14,120 nt of DNA from assembly GCA_027489105.1 (NCBI GenBank), contig JAIYAJ010000167.1, positions 1 through 14,120 on the forward strand, written 5' to 3'. Shown here piece after piece: positions 6,478-13,504 of the stretch. Within the stretch, counting starts at the first letter, position 1. Each line of letters starts with the position of its first letter. The translations under genes were made by a program, and so were the position numbers. This stretch comes from Zymomonas sp. GTDB taxonomy: Bacteria; Pseudomonadota; Alphaproteobacteria; Sphingomonadales; Sphingomonadaceae. The notes under the pieces are model-generated. The model was not told the origin of the DNA and did no database searches. It saw only the letters and a list, made by a program, of their open reading frames with translations.

Positions 6478-8445
6478 TTAGTTGCTGAGCGCCCCGATGA
6501 TCTGGGGAGCGATCTTGTCGGCGGTCAGGCCGAAATGATCGTAGAGCGCCTTGACCGGGGCCGAGGCGCCGAAGCCGTCGAGGCCGAAGCGCAGGCCCTT
6601 GCGGCCGACATAGCGTTCCCAGCCGATGGTCGTGCCGGCTTCGATCGAGGCGAGCAGCACGCCCTCGGGCAGGATCTCGTCGCGATAGGCCTCGGGCTGC
6701 GCGTCGAAGCGCTCCCAGCTCGGCATCGAGACGACGTCGGCGCCGAAGCCGGCATCTTCAAGCTTCTGCGCGGTGGCAAGGGCGATCTCGACCTCGGACC
6801 CGCTGGCTATCAGGACCACCTTGCGCGCCGCATCGGCGGTCTTCAACCGGTAGGCGCCCTTGGCGGACAGATTTTCCGACACGTCGGTGCGCAGCTGCGG
6901 CAGGCCTTCGCGCGACAGGGCGAGAAGCGACGGGCCGTCGGCCTTCTCCAGCGCCAGCGCCCAGCATTCCGCCGTCTCGACGACGTCGCACGGACGATAG
7001 GTGTCGAGGTTCGGCATCACGCGCAGGCTCATCATATGCTCGACCGGCTGATGGGTCGGGCCGTCCTCGCCGAGGCCGATCGAGTCATGCGTCATGACAT
7101 AGACGACGCGCAGCTGCTGGAGCGCCGAGAGGCGGATCGCCGCGCGGCAATAGTCGGAGAAGACCAGGAAGGTGCCGCCATAAGGGATCACGCCGCCATG
7201 GAGCGCCATGCCGTTCATCGCGCAGGCCATGCCGAACTCGCGGATGCCATAATAGACATAGCGGCCGGCATAATTGTCGGCGGTGAACGGCGCCTGCGCC
7301 TTGGTCTTGGTGTTGTTCGATCCGGTCAGGTCGGCCGAACCGCCGATCGTCTCGGGCAGCTGCTCGTTGATCGGGCCGAGCACCATTTCCGATGCCTTGC
7401 GGGTCGCGACCTTCTGCGGGTTGGCGGCGAGATCCTGGAGATAGGCGTCGAGCGAGAAGCCGGCCGGCAGCTTGCCCGCCATGCGGCGCTCGAACTCGTC
7501 CTTCTGCGCGGAGGCGGCGAGGCGCGCCTGCCAGGCCTGATGTTCGCCGACGCTGCGCTGCCCTGCTTCGAGCCAGGCGGCCTTGATATCGTCGGGAACG
7601 ACGAACGGCTCGGCGGTCCAGCCGAGATGGGCGCGGGTCGCGGCGACCTCGTCGGTACCGAGCGCCGAACCGTGGGTCGCCGAGGTGCCCTGCTTGTTGG
7701 GCGCACCGAAGCCGATGACCGTACTGCACTGGACGATCGACGGGCGCGGGTCGGCCTTGGCCGCTTCCAACGCCTGGGCGATGCTCGCCGCGTCATGACC
7801 GTCGCACGAGACGGTGTGCCAGCCGGTCGCGGCATAACGCGCGAGCACGTCCTCGCACGAGCTCATCGACACAGCGCCGTCGATCGTGATCTTGTTGTCG
7901 TCCCACAGGACGATCAGCTTGCCGAGCTGCAGATGGCCGGCGAGGCCGATTGCTTCATGGTTGATGCCTTCCATCAGGCAGCCGTCGCCGGCGATGACCC
8001 AGGTGCGGTGGTCGACCAGATCGTCGCCGAACACCGCGTTCAGGTGCCGCTCGGCCATCGCCATGCCGACGGCGGTGGCAAGTCCCGAACCGAGCGGGCC
8101 GGTGGTCGCCTCGACGCCCGCGAGCTCGAAATTCTCGGGGTGGCCGGCACATGGGCTGTGCAGCTTGCGGAAATCGCGGATGTCGTCGATCGTCGGCCGC
8201 GCATAGCCGGTCAGGTGCAGCAGCGAGTAGATCAGCATCGAGCCATGGCCCGCCGACAGCACGAAGCGGTCGCGATCGGCCCAGTCGGGCTTCGCCGGAT
8301 CATGCTTCAGGTGACGGGTGAACAGCTCGGTCGCGACGTCGGCCATGCCCATCGGCATGCCGGGGTGCCCCGAATTGGCGGCCTGCACCGCATCCATCGA
8401 AAGGGCGCGGATGGCATTGGCAAGCTGCCGCGGTGCAATCGTCAT
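6478..8445 (-). CDS. tkt: transketolase
   Basis: A 655-residue, full-length transketolase. It is a thiamine diphosphate- and metal-dependent enzyme that moves two-carbon units between sugar phosphates in the non-oxidative pentose phosphate pathway. The N-terminal cofactor domain shows SGHPGMPMG (25-33), AGHGSML (65-71) and the thiamine diphosphate motif GDGCLMEG (153-160) through to WDDN (181-184). The central pyrimidine domain has GIREFGMACAMNG (400-412), with Glu403 as the cofactor-activating glutamate, and THDSIGLGEDGPTHQP (452-467) with the family's substrate-binding residues. The C-terminal domain is present through to the stop. The start at ATG 8445 has GAAGG about 7 nt upstream. It is the first gene of the minus-strand cluster and ends 24 nt before gap. 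Its leader carries the dyad at 8482-8502. Confidence 0.96.
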   Translation of the reverse strand: MTIAPRQLANAIRALSMDAVQAANSGHPGMPMGMADVATELFTRHLKHDPAKPDWADRDRFVLSAGHGSMLIYSLLHLTGYARPTIDDIRDFRKLHSPCAGHPENFELAGVEATTGPLGSGLATAVGMAMAERHLNAVFGDDLVDHRTWVIAGDGCLMEGINHEAIGLAGHLQLGKLIVLWDDNKITIDGAVSMSSCEDVLARYAATGWHTVSCDGHDAASIAQALEAAKADPRPSIVQCSTVIGFGAPNKQGTSATHGSALGTDEVAATRAHLGWTAEPFVVPDDIKAAWLEAGQRSVGEHQAWQARLAASAQKDEFERRMAGKLPAGFSLDAYLQDLAANPQKVATRKASEMVLGPINEQLPETIGGSADLTGSNNTKTKAQAPFTADNYAGRYVYYGIREFGMACAMNGMALHGGVIPYGGTFLVFSDYCRAAIRLSALQQLRVVYVMTHDSIGLGEDGPTHQPVEHMMSLRVMPNLDTYRPCDVVETAECWALALEKADGPSLLALSREGLPQLRTDVSENLSAKGAYRLKTADAARKVVLIASGSEVEIALATAQKLEDAGFGADVVSMPSWERFDAQPEAYRDEILPEGVLLASIEAGTTIGWERYVGRKGLRFGLDGFGASAPVKALYDHFGLTADKIAPQIIGALSN

Positions 8446-8481
8446 GGTCTACCTTCTGTGCGGACGGGCGGGATCGTCGGT

Positions 8482-8502
8482 CGAACAGGGCTCGCCTGTT
8501 CG
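8482..8502. promoter_or_regulatory. perfect 8-bp dyad upstream of tkt, candidate operator
   Basis: CGAACAGG (8482-8489) and CCTGTTCG (8495-8502) are exact inverted copies around a 5-nt centre, lying 37-57 nt upstream of the tkt start. The form (two 8-bp half-sites, 21 bp in all) is typical of a dimeric repressor or activator site. It would lie at about the transcription start if the nearby TTGACG (8533-8538, minus strand) is the -35 element. It could instead act as a hairpin in the tkt leader RNA. The regulator is unknown. Confidence 0.45.
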
Positions 8503-8507
8503 CGCGG

Positions 8508-8538
8508 CCCCTTTGTCGTGCCAAAGCGGTATCGTCAA
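8508..8538 (-). promoter_or_regulatory. possible promoter of the tkt cluster
   Basis: On the minus strand TTGACG (8538-8533) matches five of six positions of the TTGACA -35 consensus. It lies about 90 nt upstream of tkt in the divergent spacer. A 17-19 nt spacing puts the -10 near 8515-8510, where CAAAGG/AAAGGG is a poor TATAAT match. The assignment rests on the -35 and the position and is weak. Confidence 0.3.
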
Positions 8539-8551
8539 CCTTGGGGAAGCC

Positions 8552-8579
8552 TTGCGGGGCGGCGCGAGGCTGCTATTCC
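8552..8579 (+). promoter_or_regulatory. possible promoter of the coiled-coil/zapA pair
   Basis: TTGCGG (8552-8557), a 16-nt spacer and TATTCC (8574-8579) make a moderate plus-strand sigma-70-like promoter. The predicted transcription start, near 8586-8588, falls almost on the ATG at 8589, and no Shine-Dalgarno sequence lies in the preceding 15 nt. The two observations agree with a leaderless transcript. The promoter is inferred from the hexamers alone. Confidence 0.3.
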
Positions 8580-8588
8580 ATCGAATCG

Positions 8589-8801
8589 ATGACAGACCGC
8601 CGCCTGATCCTTGCCCTGGGCCGGCTCGAACGCGCGATCGCCCGTGTCGAAGCCGGAATAGAATCCACCCCCTCGACCCAGTCCGGATTCGGCCATGACG
8701 AGAGTGAGGCTCTCTATCGTCTGGCTGAACGCCACCGCACCCTCCGCGAGACGACCGAGTCGGCGATCGAGCGGATAGACCGCCTGCTGGAGAAATATTG
8801 A
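8589..8801 (+). CDS. small helical protein upstream of zapA, ZauP-like candidate
   Basis: A 70-residue, highly charged protein with two helical stretches, residues 5-24 (LILALGRLERAIARVEAGI) and 38-70 (ESEALYRLAERHRTLRETTESAIERIDRLLEKY). The second has regular heptad-like hydrophobic spacing (L42, L45, L52, I60, I63, L66, L67), suggesting a coiled coil. There is no membrane segment. Its TGA overlaps the zapA ATG by one base (TGATG), so the pair is translationally coupled. In Caulobacter the coiled-coil protein ZauP is encoded immediately upstream of ZapA and works with it to focus the Z-ring; position and character suggest the same role here, though this protein is short and homology is not shown. 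ATG 8589 lacks a clear ribosome site. Confidence 0.7.
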   Translation: MTDRRLILALGRLERAIARVEAGIESTPSTQSGFGHDESEALYRLAERHRTLRETTESAIERIDRLLEKY

Positions 8802-9133
8802 TGGCCGACGTCGACGTCGAAGTCGCCGGACGGCGCTATCGCCTGAGCTGCCGCGATGGTGAGGAAGACCATCTGCGGGCGCTGGTCCACATGGTCAATG
8901 GGAAGGCGCAGGACATCACCGGGGCGCTGGGGGACATGACGGAGTCGCGCACGCTGCTGTTGTCGGCTCTGCTGCTCGCGGATGAGGTCAACGATCTGCG
9001 CGGTGCGGCTGCGGTGGCGCGGAACGAGGTTGCGGCCAATGCGGAGCCCGATCCCGCTTATGCCGTAGCTATCGAACGGATCGCCGAACGGGTCGAGCGG
9101 CTGGCCGAGCAGCTGGAGCGGCCGACGGTCTGA
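8801..9133 (+). CDS. zapA: cell division protein ZapA
   Basis: A 110-residue ZapA, the cytoplasmic FtsZ-associated protein that bundles protofilaments and stabilises the Z-ring. The N-terminal globular part (VDVEVAGRRYRLSCRDGEEDHLRALVHMVN, residues 4-33) matches the family opening, in which a short beta hairpin carrying the I/V.G..Y.L.C..GEE pattern is followed by a helix. The rest is helical: SRTLLLSALLLADEVNDL (49-66) is the characteristic mid segment, and the C-terminus (88-107) is a short coiled coil. Length is normal. ATG 8801 is used, with GGAG 9 nt upstream. The TTG just before it is unnecessary. The stop is followed by the 6S RNA promoter, the usual proteobacterial arrangement. Confidence 0.9.
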   Translation: MADVDVEVAGRRYRLSCRDGEEDHLRALVHMVNGKAQDITGALGDMTESRTLLLSALLLADEVNDLRGAAAVARNEVAANAEPDPAYAVAIERIAERVERLAEQLERPTV

Positions 9134-9154
9134 GCCGAGCCGGCGCGTCGCACC

Positions 9155-9183
9155 TTGAGACTCGGACGCTGTCGTCCTACATG
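9155..9183 (+). promoter_or_regulatory. candidate promoter of the 6S RNA gene
   Basis: TTGAGA (9155-9160), exactly 17 nt of spacer and TACATG (9178-9183) begin 21 nt after the zapA stop. They predict transcription from about 9190, where the 5' strand of the closing stem of the 6S RNA begins. That agreement is the main support, as the -10 is only a partial match. Confidence 0.5.
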
Positions 9184-9189
9184 AAGGGC

Positions 9190-9350
9190 GGCGGGTTCTG
9201 CCCGGCACGAGCTGCAGAGAACATCCCTGAGGCGATTCACATTCCTAGGGGGCTGTCCCTGCCCGGATCCTGGTCCGGAACATATGGTCCCCACCTGATG
9301 CTACTGGCGTCAGAGGATATTCCAGCAAACGACCATGGCGGTCCCGCCAC
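9190..9350 (+). ncRNA. ssrS: 6S RNA
   Basis: 6S RNA imitates an open promoter and sequesters the housekeeping RNA polymerase holoenzyme. The region lies between zapA and 5-formyltetrahydrofolate cyclo-ligase, the classic ssrS position. CCCTGAGGCGAT at 9227-9238 closely matches CCCUGAGCCGAU of E. coli 6S RNA. It folds by hand as expected. The closing stem is GCGGG (9191-9195) with CCCGC (9343-9347), followed by UGCC with GGCG. The terminal stem is GGGGGCU (9248-9254) with GGUCCCC (9286-9292), capped by CCGGA/UCCGG (9263-9278). Between them is a large open bubble whose 3' strand contains the small hairpin CTGATGC/GCGTCAG (9295-9313), as seen in other 6S RNAs. The predicted length of about 160 nt suits alphaproteobacteria. 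The ends are estimated. Confidence 0.87.
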
Positions 9351-9376
9351 CCGCCCCTCCTCGCCGGTCCGGTGAC

Positions 9377-9961
9377 ATGACGAACCATCCCACCGACAAG
9401 GCTGCACAGAGAAAGGCGTTGCGCGCCGCCCGCGACGCCTATGTCGGGGCCTTGTCCATCGAGAAGCGCGCCCGTCTCGAAGCGGATGCTGCAAGCGCGC
9501 TGATGCCGCTGCTCGCCGGCTCCACGGCGGTTGCATTCTACGTCGCGCTCGGCAGCGAGATGGGGTGCGCGGCGGCGATCGACGCTACGGCGCGGGCGGG
9601 GTTCGCGGTGCTTCTCCCGCGCGTGACGGGTCCGGGCTCGGATATGCATTTCCATCTCTGGTCGCCGGTCGATCCGCTGGAACGCGGATGGCGCGGACTG
9701 CTCCAGCCATCGGCGGATGCACCGCTGAGGGAGCCCGATGCGATCGTCGCTCCTTTGGTTGGATTCGACTCGCGACTCATGCGCCTGGGCCAGGGGGGCG
9801 GTTTTTACGATCGCGCCTTCGCCCTACGGCCAATGGTGAAAAAAATCGGGTTCGGCTGGTCGGTGCAGCAAAGCTGCGCCATAGCCGTCGATCCCTGGGA
9901 CGTGGCGCTGGACGCGGTGGTCACCGAACGGGGGCCGATCGAGCCGGAGGAAAGAGGGTGA
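9377..9961 (+). CDS. fthC: 5-formyltetrahydrofolate cyclo-ligase
   Basis: A 194-residue enzyme (YgfA/FthC family) that converts 5-formyltetrahydrofolate to 5,10-methenyltetrahydrofolate using ATP, in the cytoplasm. The N-terminal KAAQRKALRAARDAY (8-22) holds the basic residues used for nucleotide binding. The C-terminal signature PLVGFDSRLMRLGQGGGFYDR (126-146) corresponds to the family's PL.AFD...RLG.GGG.YDR, with Gln in place of the common Tyr. ATG 9377 was selected because an upstream in-frame ATG at 9335 lies inside the 3' strand of the 6S RNA and would add a Pro-rich, non-family start. Its ribosome site is weak. Genes for 6S RNA and this enzyme are adjacent in many proteobacteria and may share a transcript. 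The 3' end overlaps the next gene by 4 nt. Confidence 0.93.
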   Translation: MTNHPTDKAAQRKALRAARDAYVGALSIEKRARLEADAASALMPLLAGSTAVAFYVALGSEMGCAAAIDATARAGFAVLLPRVTGPGSDMHFHLWSPVDPLERGWRGLLQPSADAPLREPDAIVAPLVGFDSRLMRLGQGGGFYDRAFALRPMVKKIGFGWSVQQSCAIAVDPWDVALDAVVTERGPIEPEERG

Positions 9962-10170
9962 ACGAACCGAGCTGGCGCAAGCCCACAGGCATCTTTCTGA
10001 TCTTGCTGCTGATTCTCGTCTGGGCGGTGATTGTCGCTACGGCATCCTCGTGGATCGGGGAGCAGCATATGCTCGTCCAGCTGCTGATCTACGTCGTGGC
10101 CGGCATCGTCTGGATCGTCCCGTTGAAGCCGCTTCTGGCCTGGATGGAGACGGGCCGCTGGAGGCCGTGA
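9958..10170 (+). CDS. DUF2842 small two-helix membrane protein
   Basis: A 70-residue inner-membrane protein of unknown function. The N-terminal NEPSWRKPTG is followed by a first membrane helix (about 11-30, IFLILLLILVWAVIVATASS). After a short loop comes a second helix (about 38-55, MLVQLLIYVVAGIVWIVP) ending in LKPLLAWMETGRW. The W(V/I).P..PL..WM pattern and small size match DUF2842, a family found in alphaproteobacteria. The start is the GTG of a GTGA overlap with the fthC stop, preceded by GGAGGAAAGAGG, a strong ribosome site within the upstream gene. This implies tight coupling with fthC. Confidence 0.85.
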   Translation: MNEPSWRKPTGIFLILLLILVWAVIVATASSWIGEQHMLVQLLIYVVAGIVWIVPLKPLLAWMETGRWRP

Positions 10171-10172
10171 CG

Positions 10173-10186
10173 CCGTAATATTACGG
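10173..10186. promoter_or_regulatory. perfect 14-bp palindrome CCGTAATATTACGG, candidate operator
   Basis: CCGTAAT is followed directly by its exact reverse complement ATTACGG, without a spacer, 3 nt after the DUF2842 stop and about 66 nt upstream of the diguanylate cyclase start. An AT-rich core in GC-rich DNA, near a possible promoter (TTAACC 10194-10199, 17 nt, CACTAT 10217-10222), suggests a transcription factor site. No U-tract follows, so a terminator is not indicated. Confidence 0.4.
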
Positions 10187-10251
10187 TGCGGCATTAACCG
10201 GATGTATCGAATCTCGCACTATCCCCTGGTGCCAGGATCAGGGGTGTAGTT

Positions 10252-11283
10252 GTGCGCGAGGAACGTATAGCCGAGAAGTCAGCGGAGCGCGCCGAATGGC
10301 GCCGACTCTACGACATGATCGGTAAATTGTTGTTCGACCATGGGCTCGAACCGTCGCCGGCCAATTTCGAAATGTGCCACCGCTATCTGTCTGGGCGGGA
10401 TGGCGAATTCAATGCGATGATCGATCGCGCCATCGCCAAGGAAGGCGGCCTCAACGAGGCCGTGGCTGCGGCGATCTCGGCACGGATCGACAGCGGCCTG
10501 TCGACCGACGAGCTGTCGCGGATCGCGACCGAGGCACAGGGCTTCCTGGAAGAAATGTCGTCGATCCTGACGCGTTCGGGCGATGATGCGCGCGACTATG
10601 GCCAGGCGCTCGCGCATGAGGCTGCCGGTCTGGAGGCCGATGGCTCGCCGGCGCAGGCGGTCCAGAAGCTGGTCGGGCTGACCCGGTCGATGATCGACAA
10701 GGCGCAGGCGGCCGAGGAGGATCTCCGCCGGACCGAGGCGCAGATGAGCGTCATGCGCAAGGATCTGGCTGCCGCCCATCACCGGGCCAACAGCGACCCG
10801 CTGACCGGCCTGCCCAACCGGCGTGCGCTCGACCATCATTTGCGCAATGCCTTCGAAAAGGCGCGGCGAGGCGATACGCCGCTGGCTCTGGCGATCTGCG
10901 ACATCGACCATTTCAAGCAGTTCAACGACACCCATGGCCACCAGATCGGCGACGAGGTGATCAAGTTCGTCGGCTCGTCGCTGGGCCGGGCGGCCAATGG
11001 CGACGTGTTCGTCTCGCGCTATGGCGGCGAGGAGTTCGTCGTCGTGTTCGAACGCGGGGCAGCGGACGGTGCGGTGGCCGTGCTCAACAAGATCCGCTCC
11101 GCCATCGCCGCGCGCGAGCTGAAGGTGACGCACACCGGCCAGTCGCTCGGCAGGCTGAGCTTCTCGGGCGGTCTCGCGGAGCTCAACGTCCATGATTCGC
11201 CGGGGTCGATCCTCAAGCGCGCCGATGCGGCGCTCTATCAGGCGAAGCAACTGGGCCGGAACCGCATCCACACCGCCGACTGA
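10252..11283 (+). CDS. diguanylate cyclase (GGDEF domain)
   Basis: A 343-residue cytoplasmic diguanylate cyclase that would make cyclic di-GMP from two GTP. Residues 10-150 are helical with no membrane segment or recognisable named sensor. A coiled coil (about 150-178, AQAAEEDLRRTEAQ onward) leads into the catalytic domain: DPLTGLPNRRALD (182-194), DIDHFKQFNDTHGHQIGD (217-234) with the metal-binding Asp217, the active loop RYGGEEF (256-262), and ADAALYQAKQLGRNR (324-338). The canonical inhibitory RxxD motif is absent: the residues at the expected positions, nine to six before GGEEF, are NGDV. GTG 10252 is chosen, with AGGGG 7 nt upstream. The gene starts 81 nt after DUF2842, with its own candidate operator and promoter, and is probably a separate unit. 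Confidence 0.92.
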   Translation: MREERIAEKSAERAEWRRLYDMIGKLLFDHGLEPSPANFEMCHRYLSGRDGEFNAMIDRAIAKEGGLNEAVAAAISARIDSGLSTDELSRIATEAQGFLEEMSSILTRSGDDARDYGQALAHEAAGLEADGSPAQAVQKLVGLTRSMIDKAQAAEEDLRRTEAQMSVMRKDLAAAHHRANSDPLTGLPNRRALDHHLRNAFEKARRGDTPLALAICDIDHFKQFNDTHGHQIGDEVIKFVGSSLGRAANGDVFVSRYGGEEFVVVFERGAADGAVAVLNKIRSAIAARELKVTHTGQSLGRLSFSGGLAELNVHDSPGSILKRADAALYQAKQLGRNRIHTAD

Positions 11284-11423
11284 GCGACACAGGGGCGCGC
11301 GCAGGCGCTGGGTGTTGGCGCTGGGCTGCGCCTTCCTCTATGGGGCAGGTGAGTTTTTCGTCGCAGGGGTGCGTCGGCTTTGCCGTCCGTACCCGGCGCG
11401 AAGGCAGCCGATCGGGAGCCCTG
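11284..11423. other. 140-nt spacer between the diguanylate cyclase and nadE
   Basis: I see no gene in this spacer. It holds a 9-bp direct repeat GGCGCTGGG (11304-11312 and 11317-11325, period 13). No riboswitch fold or clear terminator could be recognised by eye. Confidence 0.5.
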
Positions 11424-13487
11424 ATGTCCGAAGCCGCGTCCTTCTTCTCGATTCACCGTCATGGCTTCGTCCGGGTCGGGGCGGGTACGCCGCTGGCCAG
11501 CGTCGGCGATGTCGGCGCCAATGCCGATGCGATACTCGATCTCGCGCATCGTGCCGATGCGGCGGGCGTCGATCTGCTCGTCCTCCCCGAGCTCTGTTTG
11601 TCCTCCTATGCGATCGACGATCTGCATCTGCAGGATGCACTGCTCGACCGGGTCGAGGCCGAACTGGCCCGGATCGTCGAGGCGAGCGCGATGCTCGCGC
11701 CCGTGCTGCTGGTCGGCGCGCCACTGCGCCGTTCCGGGCGGCTCTACAATTGCGCGGTGGTCGTGGCGCGCGGCCGCATATTGGGTGTCGTACCGAAGAG
11801 CTTCCTGCCCAATTACCGCGAATATTATGAGAAGCGCTGGTTCGCGCCGGGCCATGGACTGGTCGGGCTCGACATGGCGCTGTGCGGACAGCGCGTGCCC
11901 TTCGGCGCCGATCAGATTTTCGCGGCCGAGGACCTGCCGGACTTCGTCTTCCACGTCGAGATCTGCGAGGATTATTGGGCACCGCAGCCGCCCTCGACCG
12001 CCGGGGCGATGGCGGGCGCGCTGATCCTCTGCAATCTCTCCGCCTCCAACATCATCGTCGGCAAAGCCCGCGAGCGGGCGATGCTTGCCCAGTCGCAATC
12101 GGTGCGCGCGATCGCTGCCTATTGCTATTCGGCGAGCGGGCCGGGCGAGAGCACCACCGATCTCGCCTGGGACGGCCAGGCGATGATCCACGAACTGGGC
12201 ACGATGCTCGCCGAATCGACGCGCTTCGGCCTCGATCCCGAACTGATCCTGGCCGATGTCGATGTCGAGCGGCTTCGGCTGGAGCGGATGCGCAACGGCA
12301 CGTTCAACGACTGCGCGACCGCCGCCGGGCATCCCGAGACGCGCTTCCGCCGTATCGCCTTCACCCATAGGCCGCATGGCCGCGACGTCGGGCTGGCCCG
12401 GCCGGTCGCGCGCTTTCCTTTCGTGCCGACGGACGCCGCCGAACTCGACGCCGACTGCTACGAGGCTTTCAACATCCAGGTCGAGGGACTGGCCAAGCGC
12501 TTCCGCTCGACCGGCGGCAAGGCGATGGTGATCGGCATTTCGGGCGGGCTCGATTCGACCCATGCCCTGATCGTCGCGGCCAAGGCCTGCGACCGGCTGG
12601 GCCTGCCGCGCACCACCATTCGCGGCTACACCATGCCGGGCTTCGCGACGGGCGACGCCACCAAGGCCAATGCCTGGGCGCTGATGCGCGCGCTCGGCAT
12701 CACCGCCGAGGAGATCGATATCCGCCCGGCGGCGCGGCAGATGCTGACCGACCTGGGCCACCCCTTCGCCGATGGTGAACCGCTCTACGACATCACCTTC
12801 GAAAATGTGCAGGCGGGGCTGCGCACCGACTATCTGTTCCGGCTCGCCAACCACCATGGCGGCTTCGTCGTCGGGACCGGCGACCTCAGCGAACTGGCGC
12901 TCGGCTGGTGCACTTACGGCGTCGGCGACCAGATGAGCCATTATGGCGTCAACGCCGGGGTGCCGAAGACGCTGATCCAATATCTGATCCGCTGGTGCGT
13001 CCGCACCGACCAGTTCGATGCAGGTACCGACGCCATCCTGCTGTCGATCCTGGGGACCGAAATTTCGCCCGAACTCGTCCCCGCCGACGCGAATGGCGCG
13101 ATCCAGAGCACCGAGGCCAGGATCGGCCCTTATGAGCTCAACGACTTCTTCCTCCACCATGTCGTGCGGCAGGGGCTGAGGCCGTCGAAGATCGCCTTCC
13201 TGGCCTGGCATGCCTGGCGCGATGCGCAGGCAGGGCTATGGCCGGCGGGGCTGCCGGTCGAGGCGCGTAACCGCTATGATCTGGCGACGATCCGCAGCTG
13301 GCTGGAGAAATTCCTCTTCCGCTTCTTCACGATCAGCCAGTTCAAGCGATCGGCGCTGCCCAACGGACCCAAAGTGTCGGGCGGCGGCGCGCTCTCCCCG
13401 CGCGGCGATTGGCGCGCGCCGTCGGACGGCACCGCCAAGGTCTGGCTCGACGAACTGGCGGCGGCGCTCGACGGCGTCGGGGACTGA
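11424..13487 (+). CDS. nadE: glutamine-dependent NAD(+) synthase
   Basis: A 687-residue two-domain NadE, similar in length to the well-studied mycobacterial enzyme. The N-terminal nitrilase-type glutaminase domain carries the catalytic triad Glu56 (LPELCLSSY), Lys125 (VPKSFLPNYREYYEKRWF) and Cys181 (VEICEDYW), and releases ammonia. The C-terminal synthetase domain has the ATP pyrophosphatase loop GISGGLDST (371-379), a TGDLSELALGWCTYG segment and the KFLFRFFTISQFKRSALPNGPKV ending typical of this class. It adenylates nicotinic acid adenine dinucleotide and amidates it to NAD in the cytoplasm. ATG 11424 is used, with GGGAG 7 nt upstream. An in-frame ATG 84 nt upstream would add a basic, non-conserved stretch. 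The NAD product is the coenzyme of the GAPDH encoded elsewhere in the window, though no regulatory link is visible. Confidence 0.95.
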   Translation: MSEAASFFSIHRHGFVRVGAGTPLASVGDVGANADAILDLAHRADAAGVDLLVLPELCLSSYAIDDLHLQDALLDRVEAELARIVEASAMLAPVLLVGAPLRRSGRLYNCAVVVARGRILGVVPKSFLPNYREYYEKRWFAPGHGLVGLDMALCGQRVPFGADQIFAAEDLPDFVFHVEICEDYWAPQPPSTAGAMAGALILCNLSASNIIVGKARERAMLAQSQSVRAIAAYCYSASGPGESTTDLAWDGQAMIHELGTMLAESTRFGLDPELILADVDVERLRLERMRNGTFNDCATAAGHPETRFRRIAFTHRPHGRDVGLARPVARFPFVPTDAAELDADCYEAFNIQVEGLAKRFRSTGGKAMVIGISGGLDSTHALIVAAKACDRLGLPRTTIRGYTMPGFATGDATKANAWALMRALGITAEEIDIRPAARQMLTDLGHPFADGEPLYDITFENVQAGLRTDYLFRLANHHGGFVVGTGDLSELALGWCTYGVGDQMSHYGVNAGVPKTLIQYLIRWCVRTDQFDAGTDAILLSILGTEISPELVPADANGAIQSTEARIGPYELNDFFLHHVVRQGLRPSKIAFLAWHAWRDAQAGLWPAGLPVEARNRYDLATIRSWLEKFLFRFFTISQFKRSALPNGPKVSGGGALSPRGDWRAPSDGTAKVWLDELAAALDGVGD

Positions 13488-13504
13488 GGCAGCGGGGACG
13501 CATC

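Noticed and set aside
8446..8588. TPP or other riboswitch in the tkt leader
   Set aside because: No CUGAGA-type thiamine-box core or other recognisable aptamer sequence was found. The only clear structure is the 8-bp dyad.
5404..8592. A plus-strand open frame of 1062 codons opposite tkt, gap and their spacer
   Set aside because: It lies antisense to three well-recognised genes, its translation has no family motif, and such long open antisense frames are expected from the strong third-position GC bias.
9335..9376. A 14-residue longer start for 5-formyltetrahydrofolate cyclo-ligase
   Set aside because: The stretch lies in or next to the 6S RNA 3' strand, encodes a Pro-rich run without family similarity, and lacks a ribosome site.
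11238..13211. A minus-strand open frame of 657 codons opposite nadE
   Set aside because: It is the antisense shadow of nadE, whose catalytic residues are all intact on the plus strand. No ribosome site or motif supports it.
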